From positions 7,259,001 to 7,323,000 of the forward strand of contig JAULJL010000010.1 of NCBI GenBank assembly GCA_030761205.1: 64,000 nucleotides of DNA, given 5' to 3'. This document shows, one piece after another, positions 32,823 through 45,640 of this stretch. The position numbers were made by a program, and so were the translations under genes. Below the pieces are notes generated by a model. It worked only from the letters and a program-made list of their open reading frames with translations, was not told the origin of the DNA and did not search any database. The first letter of the stretch is position 1. Each line of letters starts with the position of its first letter. Source of the DNA: Fremontodendron californicum (taxonomy: Eukaryota; Streptophyta; Magnoliopsida; Malvales; Malvaceae).

Positions 32823-33825
32823 AACGTAGCCAAAAATATTAGACTCATACCAAAATCTAGCAGTTCCAATTTTTTCCAATGCATTTTAAGATTAAACACT
32901 GCCCTGCACAACCACCCTCAAATATGCATTCAACCTACATGCATATGCCCTTCTAATTGGGAGAGAGAGACATCCATAAAATAATCATCACAATAAAATT
33001 CATATAACAGTGCAATTCATTTTAATGCACAAGTTGCAATAGCTATTAAATAATCCGAAAATTTAAAGTAATCAAACTGATAAGATTAAACAGTCACATT
33101 TCTACCCAATTTTTTCTCCCAGTTCAATGGCTGAGAATTTCAATTAAATTTCATTGGCATGCATTCACTGATTCGCATCAGTGAAAAAAAAATGCTTGAA
33201 GATTTTAGTAAGTGGACTAAGCTACAGTATCTATTTATTAGTAAGTTAACAGCATTTACTGTAGCATTTAAAAATCAAACCATTTTTTTCCTTTTACACT
33301 CCTTCAATTTTCTCAGCAACCAAACCGAAATTAATCAACATTATGTCCACGTATAAACTTATAAATTGAGAAAAAAATTTATGAAATTCAAAAAGACAAA
33401 TGAATCGAGCATAAATTACACGATTGATTAAACGATAAAATATCAAAATTACAAAAAGTGCAAACAGAAACACCTTAAAAATTTAAAACCAAAGATTAGA
33501 GAGGGAAAAGACAGTAAGATTAAATTCGAGAACCTGAAGAAGTTTAAAAACGGATACTTTAATTGTTTAACGGTATCTCCGCAAATCGCAAGAGCGTGAG
33601 CTTTTCTAGATTGTTCTTTTTTATTTTTTTGCTTCTTCTCCTCTCTTTTTTTTTTTTCTTTTTCAGGAGGATTTGAGAGAATGTTTTACATTTTTTAAAA
33701 TAAAAAATTCGATCGAAGGCGACAGGTATATTGAACTATGAAGGTTCGGGGGGTCTGAGGTAAGGAAGACGGAAGTCCAGGCAATGGAGTGTGGGCTTTT
33801 TGGTAAGTTTACTTATTTTTTTTAT
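32823..33825. other. Upstream flank of the spatacsin locus
   Basis: No coding frame supported. It may hold the 5' untranslated exon and promoter (a GC-richer patch near 33550-33600 and a pyrimidine run near 33605-33665), but nothing here decides a transcription start. Confidence 0.35.
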
Positions 33826-34143
33826 GGGTAAACTAATAAAAAAGCCTCCGAACTTTACCTCGTTAGTTAGATAAGCCTTTATACTTTTATTACATCAAAA
33901 TAAACCCTTAACCTTTAATTTGTACCCAAATAAGCCCTTAACGTTTAACATGTGTCCAATTAAGCACCTAACTTTTAATTTATACCTAAATAAACCCTTA
34001 ACATAAATCAACATTTCTTTTAAAATAAGAGTTTATTTAGGTAAAAGTCAATGGATAAAGGCTTATTTAGGTACAATAAAAGTATAAGGACTTATTTAAA
34101 AAAAGTGACATAGTTCAGGGGTTTTTTTTTCAGTATTTTAGCC
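33826..34143. repeat. MITE-like inverted repeat
   Basis: The two halves are roughly complementary: AAGCCTTTATACTTTTAT near 33873 against AAAAGTATAAGGACTTAT near 34076, and a start near GGGTAAACTAATAAAAAAG against the end CAGTATTTTAGCC. The repeated wording TAAACCCTTAAC is common in plant MITEs. Confidence 0.55.
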
Positions 34144-34171
34144 TTTTTTTTATCCACGTCTCTTATTATTA

Positions 34172-35708
34172 TCTAGTATTATGAAAACTGAGTCTTGACT
34201 CTGAGGGACTCAATTGTCATTTGTTAAAAAAAAAAAATTGGTTTGTTTTGTTTGACTGTGAGAGGATTCAATTGTCATTTTTTTTTTAAAGTTTTTTGTT
34301 TTGTTTGGTAATGGTAGAAAAAAAATGAGTTAAATGATTTGATAAAAAGAGTTAATTATACTAATGGTCTTCAAAATATAAAGCATATTTTATATTGGTC
34401 CCAAAATTTAAAACGTAATAATTAAATCTCAATTTCATAGTTTCGTATCAAGTACCAATGTGGTTGGTCCGTTAGCACAACTTTGAAAATAAGAGTTAAA
34501 TGACTGACGGCATGTGACGCGTAAATTACAAAAATATCATCTGTTAATGTAATTTATTTTTTTTCCTTTTTTCTTCTTAAAATTTTATATTTTCTTTTCT
34601 TTTTCTTTATAAATAAATACAAAAAAAAATTATATTATAATTTGAATTAATTTTGTAAAAAAAATTTATTTATAAACATATAAAATATTTATTTAAATTA
34701 ATTTTTATAAAAACTATTTTTTTCTCTTTTTTTTCATTTTATCTTCTTTATAAATAAACTAAAACATAAATAATAATTTATATTATAATTAAATTAATTT
34801 TATAAATATTAAATCATTTATAAAAATATAAAATATTTATTTACATTAGTTTTATAAATTTTTTATTACTTCTTTATTATATTTTTCTCTTTCTCTCCTC
34901 TTTATAAATAAATATAAAAAATAAATAATAATTATATTATAATTTAAATTAATTTTATAGAAATTAATAATTTATGAAAAATAAAAAAATATTTATTTGC
35001 ATTTATATTATAAAAATATTTTAAGTTGTTTACTTTTTACTTTTTACTTTTTTTTTCTTTTTCCTTTCCTTTCCTTTTCTTATTTTATTTTATTTATAAA
35101 AAATATAAAATATTTATATTTATATTTTTCTCAAGCAGCTCGCGACAGGAGGAAGAAGAAAAAGAAGAAGAAAAAATAAAATAAAATAAATAATAATTAT
35201 AGTTTTATTTTTTTATTAGTGTTGTTTTAATTTTTATAATTACGAAGAATAAAGGAAAAATAGAAAGAAAATAAAAAAAAAAAAAAAAAAAAAAGTTGTA
35301 GTTGTAGTTGTAGTTTTTTTATTTATTATTGTTGTTTTATTTTTTGATAATTTATTATTTTTACAGAAATAAATATATATATAGTAAAAAAAATTACATA
35401 ATTTTCTACTTTTATATTTTAAAAACTTTATTGATATTTTTTATTATTCTCTTATCTTTTTTTTTTTTTGGAAAGTATGATTTAAAATAATTAAAATAAT
35501 TTATTTATCATTTTGTACTTATCAAACTAAATTAAAAAATATAAAGGACTAATAGGAAATTTTAAAAAAATTAAATATTTTAATTTAGTTTATTTCCATT
35601 AATTTTTTATTTTTAAAAAAATTTCAATTTAAAATAATTTAATAAAATTATTTATGTATATTTTAAAATATATATAACTCCCGCAGCATGCGCAGGTAAA
35701 ATTACTAG
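34172..35708 (+). mobile_element. Helitron-like non-autonomous element
   Basis: The 3' end shows a degenerate hairpin (CCCGCAGCATGCGCAGG, about 35680-35696) followed by TAAAATTACTAG and then T: the hairpin, CTRR, host-T signature of Helitrons. The 5' end is placed at A|TCTAGTATTATG by likeness to the 5' end of the inverted copy at 44727. The interior is AT-rich with no gene. Confidence 0.5.
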
Positions 35709-35919
35709 TTTTATATATTTAAAACTGAGTCATGAGGGACTTAGTTGGTATTTTTTTTTAAAAAAAAAATTTGTTTTGTTTTTGTAATGGGGGTAAACAG
35801 ATAATTTGAATTAAATGAGTCCTATTTATTAAATAAGTTAAGGACAATTTTATTCTGCTTTAAATATAATATTTTTTATTTTAAATGATATATTCAAAGA
35901 GGTTGGTCCGTACGTTCAC

Positions 35920-38060
35920 TTGTGGTTAATTTAAGATCCGTACTTGACTCGTTCGAATTTTTTTAAAAGAAATCTTTTTATTAATTTTTTTAGTTTTTTA
36001 TTTTTATTTTATTTTTAAATCATGTATTTAAAGAGGTTGATCAACATGTTGACTCACAGGTCGATTTAGAATCCGTAGTGACTCGCTCTCGAAAAAAATT
36101 TTAAAAAATTATTTTATTAATTATTTTTATTTTATTTTTAAATGATGTATTTAAAATAGTTGGTTCGTATGTTGACTTGCAGGTTGATTTAGGATTCGTA
36201 TCCGACCAACAAGAAAAAAAGTTTTAAAAAAATGGAAAAATTATTTATTATTTTTTTAATTTTTAATTTTTAAATTATGTATTTAAAGGGATTGATCCGC
36301 ATGTTGACTCGCGAATCGATTTAGGATCCATACCAGATTCGAACGAGAAAAAATAAAAAATAAAAAATTATTAATTAGTTTTAGTTTTAGGTTTTTTATT
36401 TTTTATTTTTTTTAAATATGTATTTAAATGTGTTGGTCCGCACGTTAACTCGCGGATTGATTTAGGATCTATATCCAATCCACTCGAGAAAAAAAGTTAA
36501 AATAAGAAACTTATTTTATTAATTACTTTTATTTTAATTTAAATGGTGCATTTAAAGGGTTGGCCTATATATTCACTTGCAGGTAGGGGTGAGCGTTCGA
36601 TCGAGTCGAGTCGAGTGAAAAAAATTCGGATTAGTCGAGTTGACGAGTCCTATTTTGTCAACCAAACTCAATTTGAAATTTTAACGAATCGAGTCGAGTT
36701 AAAACAAATTCGAGTCGAATAATTTATTCGAGTTAAAATGTTATCTTGTAAATGTTGATTGACTAGATCATATTACTGTTATCTTGTAAATGCATGTATA
36801 TCTATAATTTTGAAATTTAGTTCTATGAAATTACAAATATTTTTTTGTGTGTGTTCTATCTTTTCTTATAAATATAACTATCAAAGACTTGTCATACTAA
36901 ATAAATAGCCTACTATTGACCTTTAAAAAAAGAGAATTCATTATCTTTTGAATTTCATCGTTTGGTTAGCTCGGTAATGTGCATGATATCAACCAAAAGC
37001 TTCAATCTTTAACTGAATGAAGCATTGAGTGATAGTCTTCCCCTTTTGAAACTCAAAAAATTCAATGTAAACTTTCAATCTAGACTTGTCAATTTCAAAG
37101 GGGAAAAAAATGAATGATAAAACATTAAGACAATAACTATGCAGTCAACAGCTCATGTGGATTTATTTTTCTACTAAATGGTGACAAACAACAAAAATAA
37201 ATGACCCAACAAAAATGGGCTAAAGAGTAAAAAGGGAAGATGAAATAAGAAAAACGCAAAACTCAAGCTTAGTATCAAACTCAAATGAGTAAAACGACGT
37301 CGTATAGAAATATCTTATTCGGATTTTCGAGTTATTCGAGTTGTATAAATCAAATCCTAGCTAAACTATATAACTCAAATTACTTAGTCGAGTTGATCCG
37401 AAAATCCGAATAACTCTAATAAACCGAACTATTTAATTCGAAATTTGAAATTTTTTTCGGTTTTTTCGAGTCGAGTCGGATTTTGCTCACCCCTACTTGC
37501 AGGTCGATTTAAGATTCATAATCGACCCACTTAGAAAAAAATTATTTTACTAATTATTTTTAGTTTTTTATTTTATTTTTAAATGATTTATTTAAAGGGG
37601 TTGATTCGCACATTGACTCGCGAAAAGGTTTAGGATCCATACTCAACCCGCACAGAAAAAAGTTAAAAAATAATTTTATTTTATTAATTGGTTTTTTATT
37701 TTATTTTTAAATAATGTATTTAAAAGAGTTAGTTTGCACGTTGACTCGCGGATCGATTTAGGATCCGTACCCGATCGGCTAGGGAAAAAAGTTAAAAAAA
37801 ATTTATTTTATTAATAATTTTTTATTTATTTTAAATGATGTATTTAAAGGGATTGGTCTGCACGTTGACTCGTAGGTCGGTTTAGGATCCGTACTCGACC
37901 TGCTCAGGGAATAAGTTAAAAAAGCTTATTTTATTAATTGTTTTTATTTTAAATAGTGTATTTAAAGGGGTAGGTCCACAAGTTGAGTCGTAGGTCGATT
38001 TAGGATCCGTACCCGATATGCTCAGAAAAAAGGTAAAAAAAAAAAAAAAACGAACTTGCT
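35920..38060 (+). repeat. Tandem array, unit about 130 bp (GGATCCGTACCCGAC)
   Basis: Each unit has TTGGTCCGCACGTTGACTCG, then TCGATTTAGGATCCGTAC and an A/T-rich tail. I count about ten units (near 35930, 36070, 36190, 36328, 36467, 37510, 37632, 37762, 37890, 38003), interrupted by a MITE at 36584-37495. The same unit appears inverted at 43.1-44.5 kb. Confidence 0.88.
36584..37495. mobile_element. hAT-type MITE, 912 bp, perfect 8-bp target duplication
   Basis: Terminal inverted repeats TAGGGGTGAGC / GCTCACCCCTA. The identical flanks CTTGCAGG at 36576-36583 and 37496-37503 form the duplication. The inner ends are rich in TCGAG repeats. No transposase frame is present. It interrupts one unit of the tandem array. 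Confidence 0.92.
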
Positions 38061-38422
38061 ACTAACCTATATGAGAAAATCAATCATATGAGAGAATAAA
38101 ATACAAACCATAATTTTATTTTCTTATTTTTTACCTCTTATAAATAAAAATATACAGTATACAATAAAGTCTAAATATTTTTAAATATATATATAAATAA
38201 CATTTGAAAATGCATTTATATTACATAAATTATAGATAAACAATTATCATAAATTTAATTTTTATAATTAACAAAGTAAAATTATATTAATTATTATAAT
38301 TTAAAAATAAAAAAATTTATTATTTAATAAAATATAATTTAAAATTAAATTTTTATTATTAATTAATTAAAAATTTTATAAAAAAATAAAAATACCCCGA
38401 CGAAGTGGGGTCATTTTTCTAG

Positions 38423-41400
38423 TATGGTATGAAAGCGGACTTTTCCCCTCTCTTTTTTTCATGATTAAATTGGATTTTCGGAGATAAAATTCAATTTAAT
38501 TCTTTTTAATTTTTTATATCAAAAAATTCTTTTTAATTTTTAATAATACACAATACTTGTACTTTCTACAATTTCATAAAATAAAAAAAAATAAAAAATA
38601 AAAAACCAACGACAACATAGTAATGATATTATATACAACGAATGATTAATTCATTTTTGAAATAATATTATTTCTGTATAAATTCTAGTAGTATTAAATT
38701 TTGAGTTGAATAATGATTGATAATTTTCTTCATTTTCTCATAAATTTCACTTGCTCAAAGATATACAATATTTCCTTTTTAAATAGTATCATTTAATAAT
38801 CTCCTTACAAAATCATAGGAACACACTTTTTATGGTACTAGTATTTATTATTATATGCCTTTGCATGTGAATATTCGTTTATTTATTTATTTATTGAATA
38901 TATAATTGTATATTTAAAAATAAATAAAATTAATAAAATGTATATTAACTAAAATTTGTATTAACATGTAAATTTTGTTTCATATGCAAATTATACAAAA
39001 TTAATTACAAATATAAAATATACATATATATAAATTATAATTCTTTTTTATTTATATCAAATAAATTGATTTATTAGTAAAAAATTTTAAGATAAAACAA
39101 TTGCATATAAACTCTTAATATTTTTTTTTATTTAATATTAAATTAATTCATTTAACGAAAGTGTTTTAGTCAAATTAAATTTCTTACTTATAAATTTGAT
39201 AAATCTTGTTAATAATAAAAAAAATATTTATTATGAAAATTTAGAAATATAATGAATAACAATGACTATTTTCGTCAGTTCAAAAGATTCTCCACATTCG
39301 TGCTATTATATATATTGCATATAAACTTTTAATATTTTTTATTTAATATTAAATTAATTAATAGAACGAAGTGTTTTAATCAAATTAAATTTCTTACTTA
39401 TAAATTTGATAAATCTTATTAATAATAATAAAAAAATATTTATTATGACAATTTAGAAATATAATAAATAATAATGACTATTTTCGTCAGTTCAAAATAT
39501 AATCAAATTAAATTTCTTACTTATAAATTTGATAAATCTTATTAATAATAAAAAAAAATTATTATGACAATTTAGAAATATAATGAATAACAATGATTAT
39601 TTTCAAAGTTCAAAATATTTTTCACATTCGTGCTTTTATATATATTATAGATTATAGATAAATGAAAGTTAGATACAAGGCTTTTTATATAATCTTTTTT
39701 TATATATATTGTCGATGGAGATTTTAAATTTATTAGTGAGTTAAAAAATTGATAAGTATTTTTATTTGTTATATTAATTTTTTTAAATATATTTTTTTTA
39801 CTTTAAGGATATATGTCATCCTATTAAATTTGTTAATGAAAATTTTAAAATCCACTGATAATATCTCAAATAATTTTTTTTTCTTTTCATAATAGTATTA
39901 TTTCTATTGTATACTAATTTTTACTGAACCAAAAATTTTGTCCCAATTATTTTCAAAATGAACGGAAAACTTTGTGCCAATTATTATTATTATTCATTAT
40001 AAAATTAGAATCATGCATTTGACTACTTGGTTAAATTAGATTTATCCATTCAAAAGCTATAGATTTCACATTTGGATCCAAAATTTGGTAATAGAGAAAG
40101 AGATCCAAAGGAAAAAGTAGTTTGTCTAATAAGCATGAAATAAGACTAAGAAAGGAAAATTTTGTACTATATTATAATTATTCCACAGACACAAAATCTA
40201 ATTCTTTCATAGGTGAGGGAAGAAAATAGAAGACAAACAAGAATCTAACTATAATTAATAATTAATAACAATACAAAACGAGAGAAATAAAATTTATGCC
40301 CTTTACTCCTTCACTTTACTTTCCTTTTTACTTTATTTACATAATTTTTCATTCCCTAGGGATTTTTCTACTCTATAACCAAATGCTATGTAAATATTTT
40401 TTCTTTAAAAATATTTTAAAAAACAGTAGATTTTTTGAAAGAGTTTATTCAAGGATTTAGATAACAAGATGTTAAATGTAGTTAAATTATTATTTATAAT
40501 AATATTTACATTAAATGTAATAATTAATTTGATAAATTATAAATGCATTAAAAATAATATTTATTTTATATGATAACTTTAAAGAATTATTTAAAGCGTT
40601 CATTAGCAAAATCTTTAATAAAAATAGTCTAATAATTAAACGATTTTACTAACAAGTGCATTAAAGATCCTCTTTAAAGTTACTATATATGTAATATCTT
40701 TACCCAAAATATTAAAAATTATGAAAAAATTTATTAATTATTGCATTTAAAATAATAAAAATTGTTAACTAATACTTAACGACACTAGTTAAGATGATAT
40801 TTAAAAAAAATGCAATGAATGAATTGTTTTTTCTTGAATTCGATAAAAATAATATATTAAATACAAAAAAAAAATTAAATAGAAAATAATATTTAACCAA
40901 TGCCTATAAGCACCACCGACAATTGGATCCTAAAACAATATTATTACTATAAATAGTATTTAACTAGGATTTTCTTAACGAGTGCCTTAAAGGCTTAGTT
41001 TTAAATTAAGAATAAAAAATTTTAAAATCTGGAAATTAAAAAATTAAAAAAATAGAAACTCAAAAAAATCAAAAATAGGATTTTTAATTAAAAATAAATT
41101 TTTTGAAAAATCTAAAAATTTTGAAATTTTTTTGAAAATTAAAAAAAAAAAAAAGAGTTCAATCAAGGTCGGTGGTACCATTCATTCTCTTTCCCCTTCC
41201 TTGTCTCTCCCCAATTCTTTCCCCCTTTCTCTCAACCTTTTTTTTTTTTTAATTTTCAATTTCCAGAATTTTTTTTAAATATTGAATTTCATTTTTTAAA
41301 TTTTTTGCTCTTAATGGTGATGTGACACTATAGATGTGACATTGATATGATATTTTTATCACGTGTCATAATTTTATTGAATGTTATTGTCACATCAATT

Positions 41401-41680
41401 ATTTAATTATCGATATTAATTTAAATAGCCAATTTGCTTGACAAAATTAAAGTAAAAATACTTGACTGAAAATTTTAATTCTTTAAATATTAAATTAGGA
41501 GAAGTAGTATAGTACGAGAGATATAGTTAATCCTACAATAAATTCAAATATTTAAATGAACGTGACATCGTATAAGATACTTTTATTAATTTCATTAATT
41601 TTATTTCAAGGCAACAAGAAATCTAGTATGGAACACAAAGGCATCCATTTTATATTGTTGTGCAACAACAATATAAACCT
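38423..41680. other. AT-rich intergenic region
   Basis: No gene supported on either strand; short frames are low-complexity. It holds a triple tandem duplication (39104-39645) and pyrimidine tracts near 41190-41250. The segment from about 41160 onward is duplicated at about 57790-59340. Confidence 0.6.
39104..39645. repeat. Diverged tandem triplication
   Basis: AATTTCTTACTTATAAATTT occurs at three places (about 39178, 39387 and 39504), each followed by GATAAATCTT(G/A)TTAATAATA and AATTTAGAAATATAAT. The third copy is shortened. Confidence 0.85.
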
Positions 41681-41810
41681 CAGACGTCACCATCATTAAC
41701 TAGTTTGTCACAGTTTATAGATACAGAAAATTAAGGCAATTCAAAATTAGCTCCAATACCAGTTATTCCATTTAAAATTTATACAAATAAACAAGACGTA
41801 AAATGTTTAC

Positions 41811-42192
41811 CTCATCAACCCTACACTCAACCATCCTTTCCTCAAGATCACTAAAATCCTTAACATTGCACTTTTTTTTTTTTTTTTTTTTTTTGTGGTG
41901 ATGATAAACATTGCACTGATTTAGCAGAGCAATACCAGAAAATCATGGACATGGGCGTTACAGATAAATCATCCATTACCATGTATGTAGCGAAGCCCCC
42001 TCTCTCACTTGCTGAATCTGCCTTATCAGTATTTGAACTCACAAAAGTCAATTTACTAGACATCGAGTATCTGCAGTAAGGACATAGCTTATTTGGATCT
42101 TCTGTCACGTAACCATAATTGTTGGAACAGCTATAAAGTGTTTTCTCCCTCTTGACCTTAACTAGTGTGAAGCAACGGGAGAGGAACAACAA
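41811..42192 (-). pseudogene. DUF674 gene fragment 1, exon hit by a retroposed insert
   Basis: DUF674 is a plant-specific family of unknown function. The frame shows TLYSCSNNYGYVTEDPNKLC, CPYCRYSMSSKLTFVSSNTD and TYMVMDDLSVTPMSMI, the second-domain pattern of the family. A T-run-containing insert at 41873-41906 breaks the frame before LEERMVE-like text, and the donor GAG|GTAAAC follows 41811. The N-terminal first exon is absent. A sister copy lies at 59282-59640. Confidence 0.8.
41862..41917 (-). mobile_element. Tiny poly(A)-tailed retroposed insertion with 11-bp duplication
   Basis: AACATTGCACT occurs at 41862-41872 and again at 41907-41917. Between them lie 22 T then GTGGTGATGATA (a poly(A) tail on the minus strand). 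The sister DUF674 copy has the uninterrupted sequence. This is the signature of L1-type target-primed retroposition of a very short fragment. Confidence 0.82.
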
Positions 42193-42473
42193 TCGGCGTA
42201 TAAAAACTTTTATTAATTAAATAATAATTCATATCGAGTTAAATTTAAATTTTAAAAATTATATCTAAGGTTCAGTTCAAATTAAACTTAATTTGTGCAT
42301 AGATCTAATTTCAAATTACAGCTTGAATTTAGATATTATTTACTTAGATAAACAACAACAAAGAAATGATATTTTTTTTATTACCAGGATTTTAAAAAAA
42401 TTAATAAATAAATATGATAAATAAAAATTACGTATAAAATGATAATCGTAAAAAAAAAAAAAAAAAAAGAAGG

Positions 42474-42540
42474 GCCGGACACCACCCCGGCGAAAGCTAG
42501 GAAAGATATTTAGAAGTTGGCTATCACAAGTGCTATTTAC
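42474..42540 (-). repeat. R repeat copy 1 (3' part only)
   Basis: GGGCCGGACACCACCCCGGC and AGCTAGGAAAGATATT match the 3' part (minus-strand sense) of the ncRNA-like repeat at 60204-60519. It is preceded by an A-run (T-run on the minus strand). The rest is missing. Flanks resemble those of copy 6. Confidence 0.75.
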
Positions 42541-42679
42541 TTAGGTAAATAACAACAAAAAAATTGATATTTTTTTTGTATTACCATGATTTTAAATTTT
42601 TTTTAATAAATTAATAAATAAATATGATAAATAAAAATTACATATAAAATGATAATCGTAAAATATATATATATAAAAT

Positions 42680-44727
42680 TTATATTTTATTAAATAATAA
42701 TTATTTATTTAATTAATAATAATAAAATAATAATTATTTATATTTTATTAAATAATAATTATTTACTTAAATATATATTTTTTAAAATTATAATAATATT
42801 AATATAATAATATTTTTTTAATTATGAAAATTAAATTTATGATAATTGTTTATTTATAAATTACATAATACAAATGCATTTTCAAATGTTATTTATATGT
42901 ATTTTTGAAAAATATTTAGACCTTATTGTATATATATATTTATTTATTTATTTATAGGTGATAAAAAAATAATAATTAAAAAATAAGAAAATAAAATTGT
43001 GAGTTGTATTTTATTCTCTCGTATGATTAATTTTCTTATATAGGTTAGCAACGAGTTCTTTTTTTTTTCTTCTTTTTTTTAAAGTTTTTTCTCGAACGAG
43101 TCGGGTACGGATCCTAAATCGACTCACGAGTCAGTGTGCAGATTAATCACTTTAAATTCATCTTTTAAAATTAAAATAATATAATTAATAAAATATATTT
43201 TTTAAACTTTTTCTCCGAGCGGGTAAGGTACGGATCCTAAAGCGACACACGAGTTAACGTGCGGACTAACCCTTTTAAATAAATCATTTAAAATAAAAAT
43301 AAAAATTATTAATAAAAGAAAATAAATTGATTTTTTAACTTTTTCATCGAGCTAGTCGGGTACGAATCCTAAACCGATCCGTGAGTCAACGTATGGACTA
43401 ACCCCTTTAAATTCATCATTTAAAAATAAAATAAAAAGCTAAAAATAATTAATAAAATAAATTTATTTTTTTTCGAATGGGTCGGGTACGGATCTTAAAT
43501 CAGCCTATGAGTGAATGTGCGGGCCAACCCTTTAAATACATTATTTAAAAATAAAAAAAGTAATTAATAAAACAAATTTCTTATTTTAACTTTTTTTCTC
43601 TCTAACGAGTTGGGTACGGATCCTAAATCGTTCCGTGAGTCAACATACAGACGAATCCTTTAGATACATCATTTAAAAATAAAATAAAAATAATTAAAAC
43701 TAAAAAGAATAAAAATAATTAATAAAAACAAATTTCTTTTTTATTTTTTTCCAGAGTGAGTTGAGTACGGATCCTAAATTGATCTGCGAGTCAACATGCG
43801 GACCAACCCCTTTAAATACATCATTTAAAATAAAAATAAAATAAAATTATTTTTTTAACTATTTTACCGTGCAGGTCGAATACGGATCCTAAACCAACCC
43901 GCTAGTCAACATGCGGACCAACCCCTTTAAATATATTATTTAAAATAAAAATAAATAATAAATAATAAAATAAATTTCTTTTTTAACTTTTTTCCCGAGT
44001 CGATCGGGTATGGATTCTAAATCGACCCGCGAGTCAACTTGCGGACTAACCCTTTTAAAATATATTATTTATAAATAAAATAAATTTCTTTTTTCATGCG
44101 AGTCGGGTATAGATCCTGAATCGATCCGCGAGTTAACATGCGGACCAACCCATAAATACATCATTTAAAAATAAAGTAAAAAATTAATTAATAAAATAAT
44201 TTCTTTTTTTTTAAACTTTTTTTCCGTGCGGATCGGGTACAAATCCTAAATCGACCCGCGAGTCAACGCATGGATCAACCCCTTTAAATACATCATTTAA
44301 AAATAAAATAATAATATAATTTTTTTTAAAACTTTTTCGTGTTAATTGGGTACGGATCCTAAATCGGCTCACGAGTCAACGCGCGGACCAATCCCTTTAA
44401 ATATATTATTTAAAAATAAAATTAAAAAGGTTAAATTAAAAATAATTAATAAAATAATTTTTTTATAAAATTTTTCTCAAACGGACTGGGTATGGATCTT
44501 AAATCGACCCGTGAATTATCGTATAGACCAACCATTTTAAATACATTATTTAAATGTAAAGTAAAAAATAAAATAAACTTAAAACTAAAAATTAAAAATT
44601 AAAAATTAAAAAAAAAAAAACGTTAGATGTTTTTTATGTTTTGAAGGATAAAATTGTCCCTAAAGCATTTAAAAAAAAAAAAAAAAACTCTTGAGTCCTT
44701 AGGACTCAAAAATTAAATAGTAGTAGA
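42680..44727 (-). mobile_element. Helitron-like element, inverted copy with tandem array
   Basis: On the minus strand it starts A|TCTACTACTATTTAA at 44727 and carries about twelve units of the GGATCCGTACCCGAC array (43.08-44.52 kb). It continues with sequence inverted relative to 38.06-38.3 kb (AAATGCATTTTCAAATG region). The 3' hairpin and CTAG are not found, so that end looks truncated. At the 44727 border the host sequence rejoins the paralogous segment at about 53460. Confidence 0.6.
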
Positions 44728-45500
44728 TTGCAATAATACCAGACCACATATCTCATGATCTCAATTTGATAACATATATAATTTAATTTGACTATTATTT
44801 AAGCTGACCCCAAATACCATAGCTTACATATACAGTAATTCATGTATTTATGCCATATTCGTATTTTTGTGTGTGTTTTAATCGTATTTAACGTATTATA
44901 TATTTATATAAATTGACATGCTAATAATTCGTGGTATACAGATTTTGACACATTCATTTATTCATATCGTATTCGTATTATATTTTCATATCGTATCTTG
45001 TCATATTTTAATTATTTTTCTTATATCGTATAATCATGTCGTATATTATGAGACGAACCCCAAATATCACCCATAAAACCACATTATTTAATTGCATAAG
45101 TTCTTCAAATTATCCATCTTAAATGGAAAAACCTTTTTCTATTACATTGTTTACATATCATATTTATGATGTCCTAGATAATAGGTTAATATTTCATATT
45201 ATACCACTTATTAAACATTAAAAACAACTAAATTTAATACTTTTAAAAGAAAAATTAGATATTTATTTTATTGTTATTATTAAATGCTCAAAATAATTAG
45301 TTAGAAAAGGTGGATTTTTAGTATTAGTTATCACGGATCAAACTATGACAATCTCAAATATAATTTTTTTGTTTTTGTTTTTCTAAGTAAAACTTTTAAA
45401 TTATGTACATACCATAGTTTTTAATTGGAATTTCAGAATTTGTACAAAAAATCTTAAATTTTGGCTGGCACAAAATTAAAATAAATCTTTAAATAAAAAA
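44728..45500. repeat. Segmental duplication, copy of 53460-54150
   Basis: TACCAGACCACATATCTC near 44739 matches about 53480, and the similarity runs to TTAGTTAGAAAAGGTG (45300/54090). No gene. In both places the block leads, after further shared text, into an R repeat copy. Confidence 0.8.
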
Positions 45501-45504
45501 ATGG

Positions 45505-45640
45505 CTGGACACCACCCGACGAAGGCTAGGAAAGATTCAGAAGTTGGCTACTCAAGGGCTCATTTGATAGAAAATGATGAGACATCGAACAAGACCCTAC
45601 GGGACTTAGCTCCTCTTATATATGGTTAAATGGAAAGAAG
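45505..45640 (-). repeat. R repeat copy 2 (3' part)
   Basis: GGCTGGACACCACCCGACGA, AGAAGTTGGCT, GGGCTCATTTGATAGAAA and CCTACGGGACTTAGCTC match the 3' half of the R repeat. It is cut at about 45640 before the hairpin and promoter parts. Confidence 0.75.

Larger units (their letters stand above)
35705..38422 (+). mobile_element. Helitron-like element carrying a tandem array
   Basis: The 3' end is clean: hairpin ACCCC-8 bases-GGGGT (38394-38411), seven bases, CTAG at 38419-38422, then T. Its start (AAAACTGAGTC...GAGGGACT) resembles the start of the element at 34172 and abuts that element's CTAG end. No Rep/helicase is encoded. It contains about ten tandem units and a hAT-type MITE. Confidence 0.6.

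Noticed and set aside
34997..35179. Short frame rich in Phe/Leu/Lys
   Set aside because: Low-complexity A/T sequence in a Helitron-like element; no coding signal.
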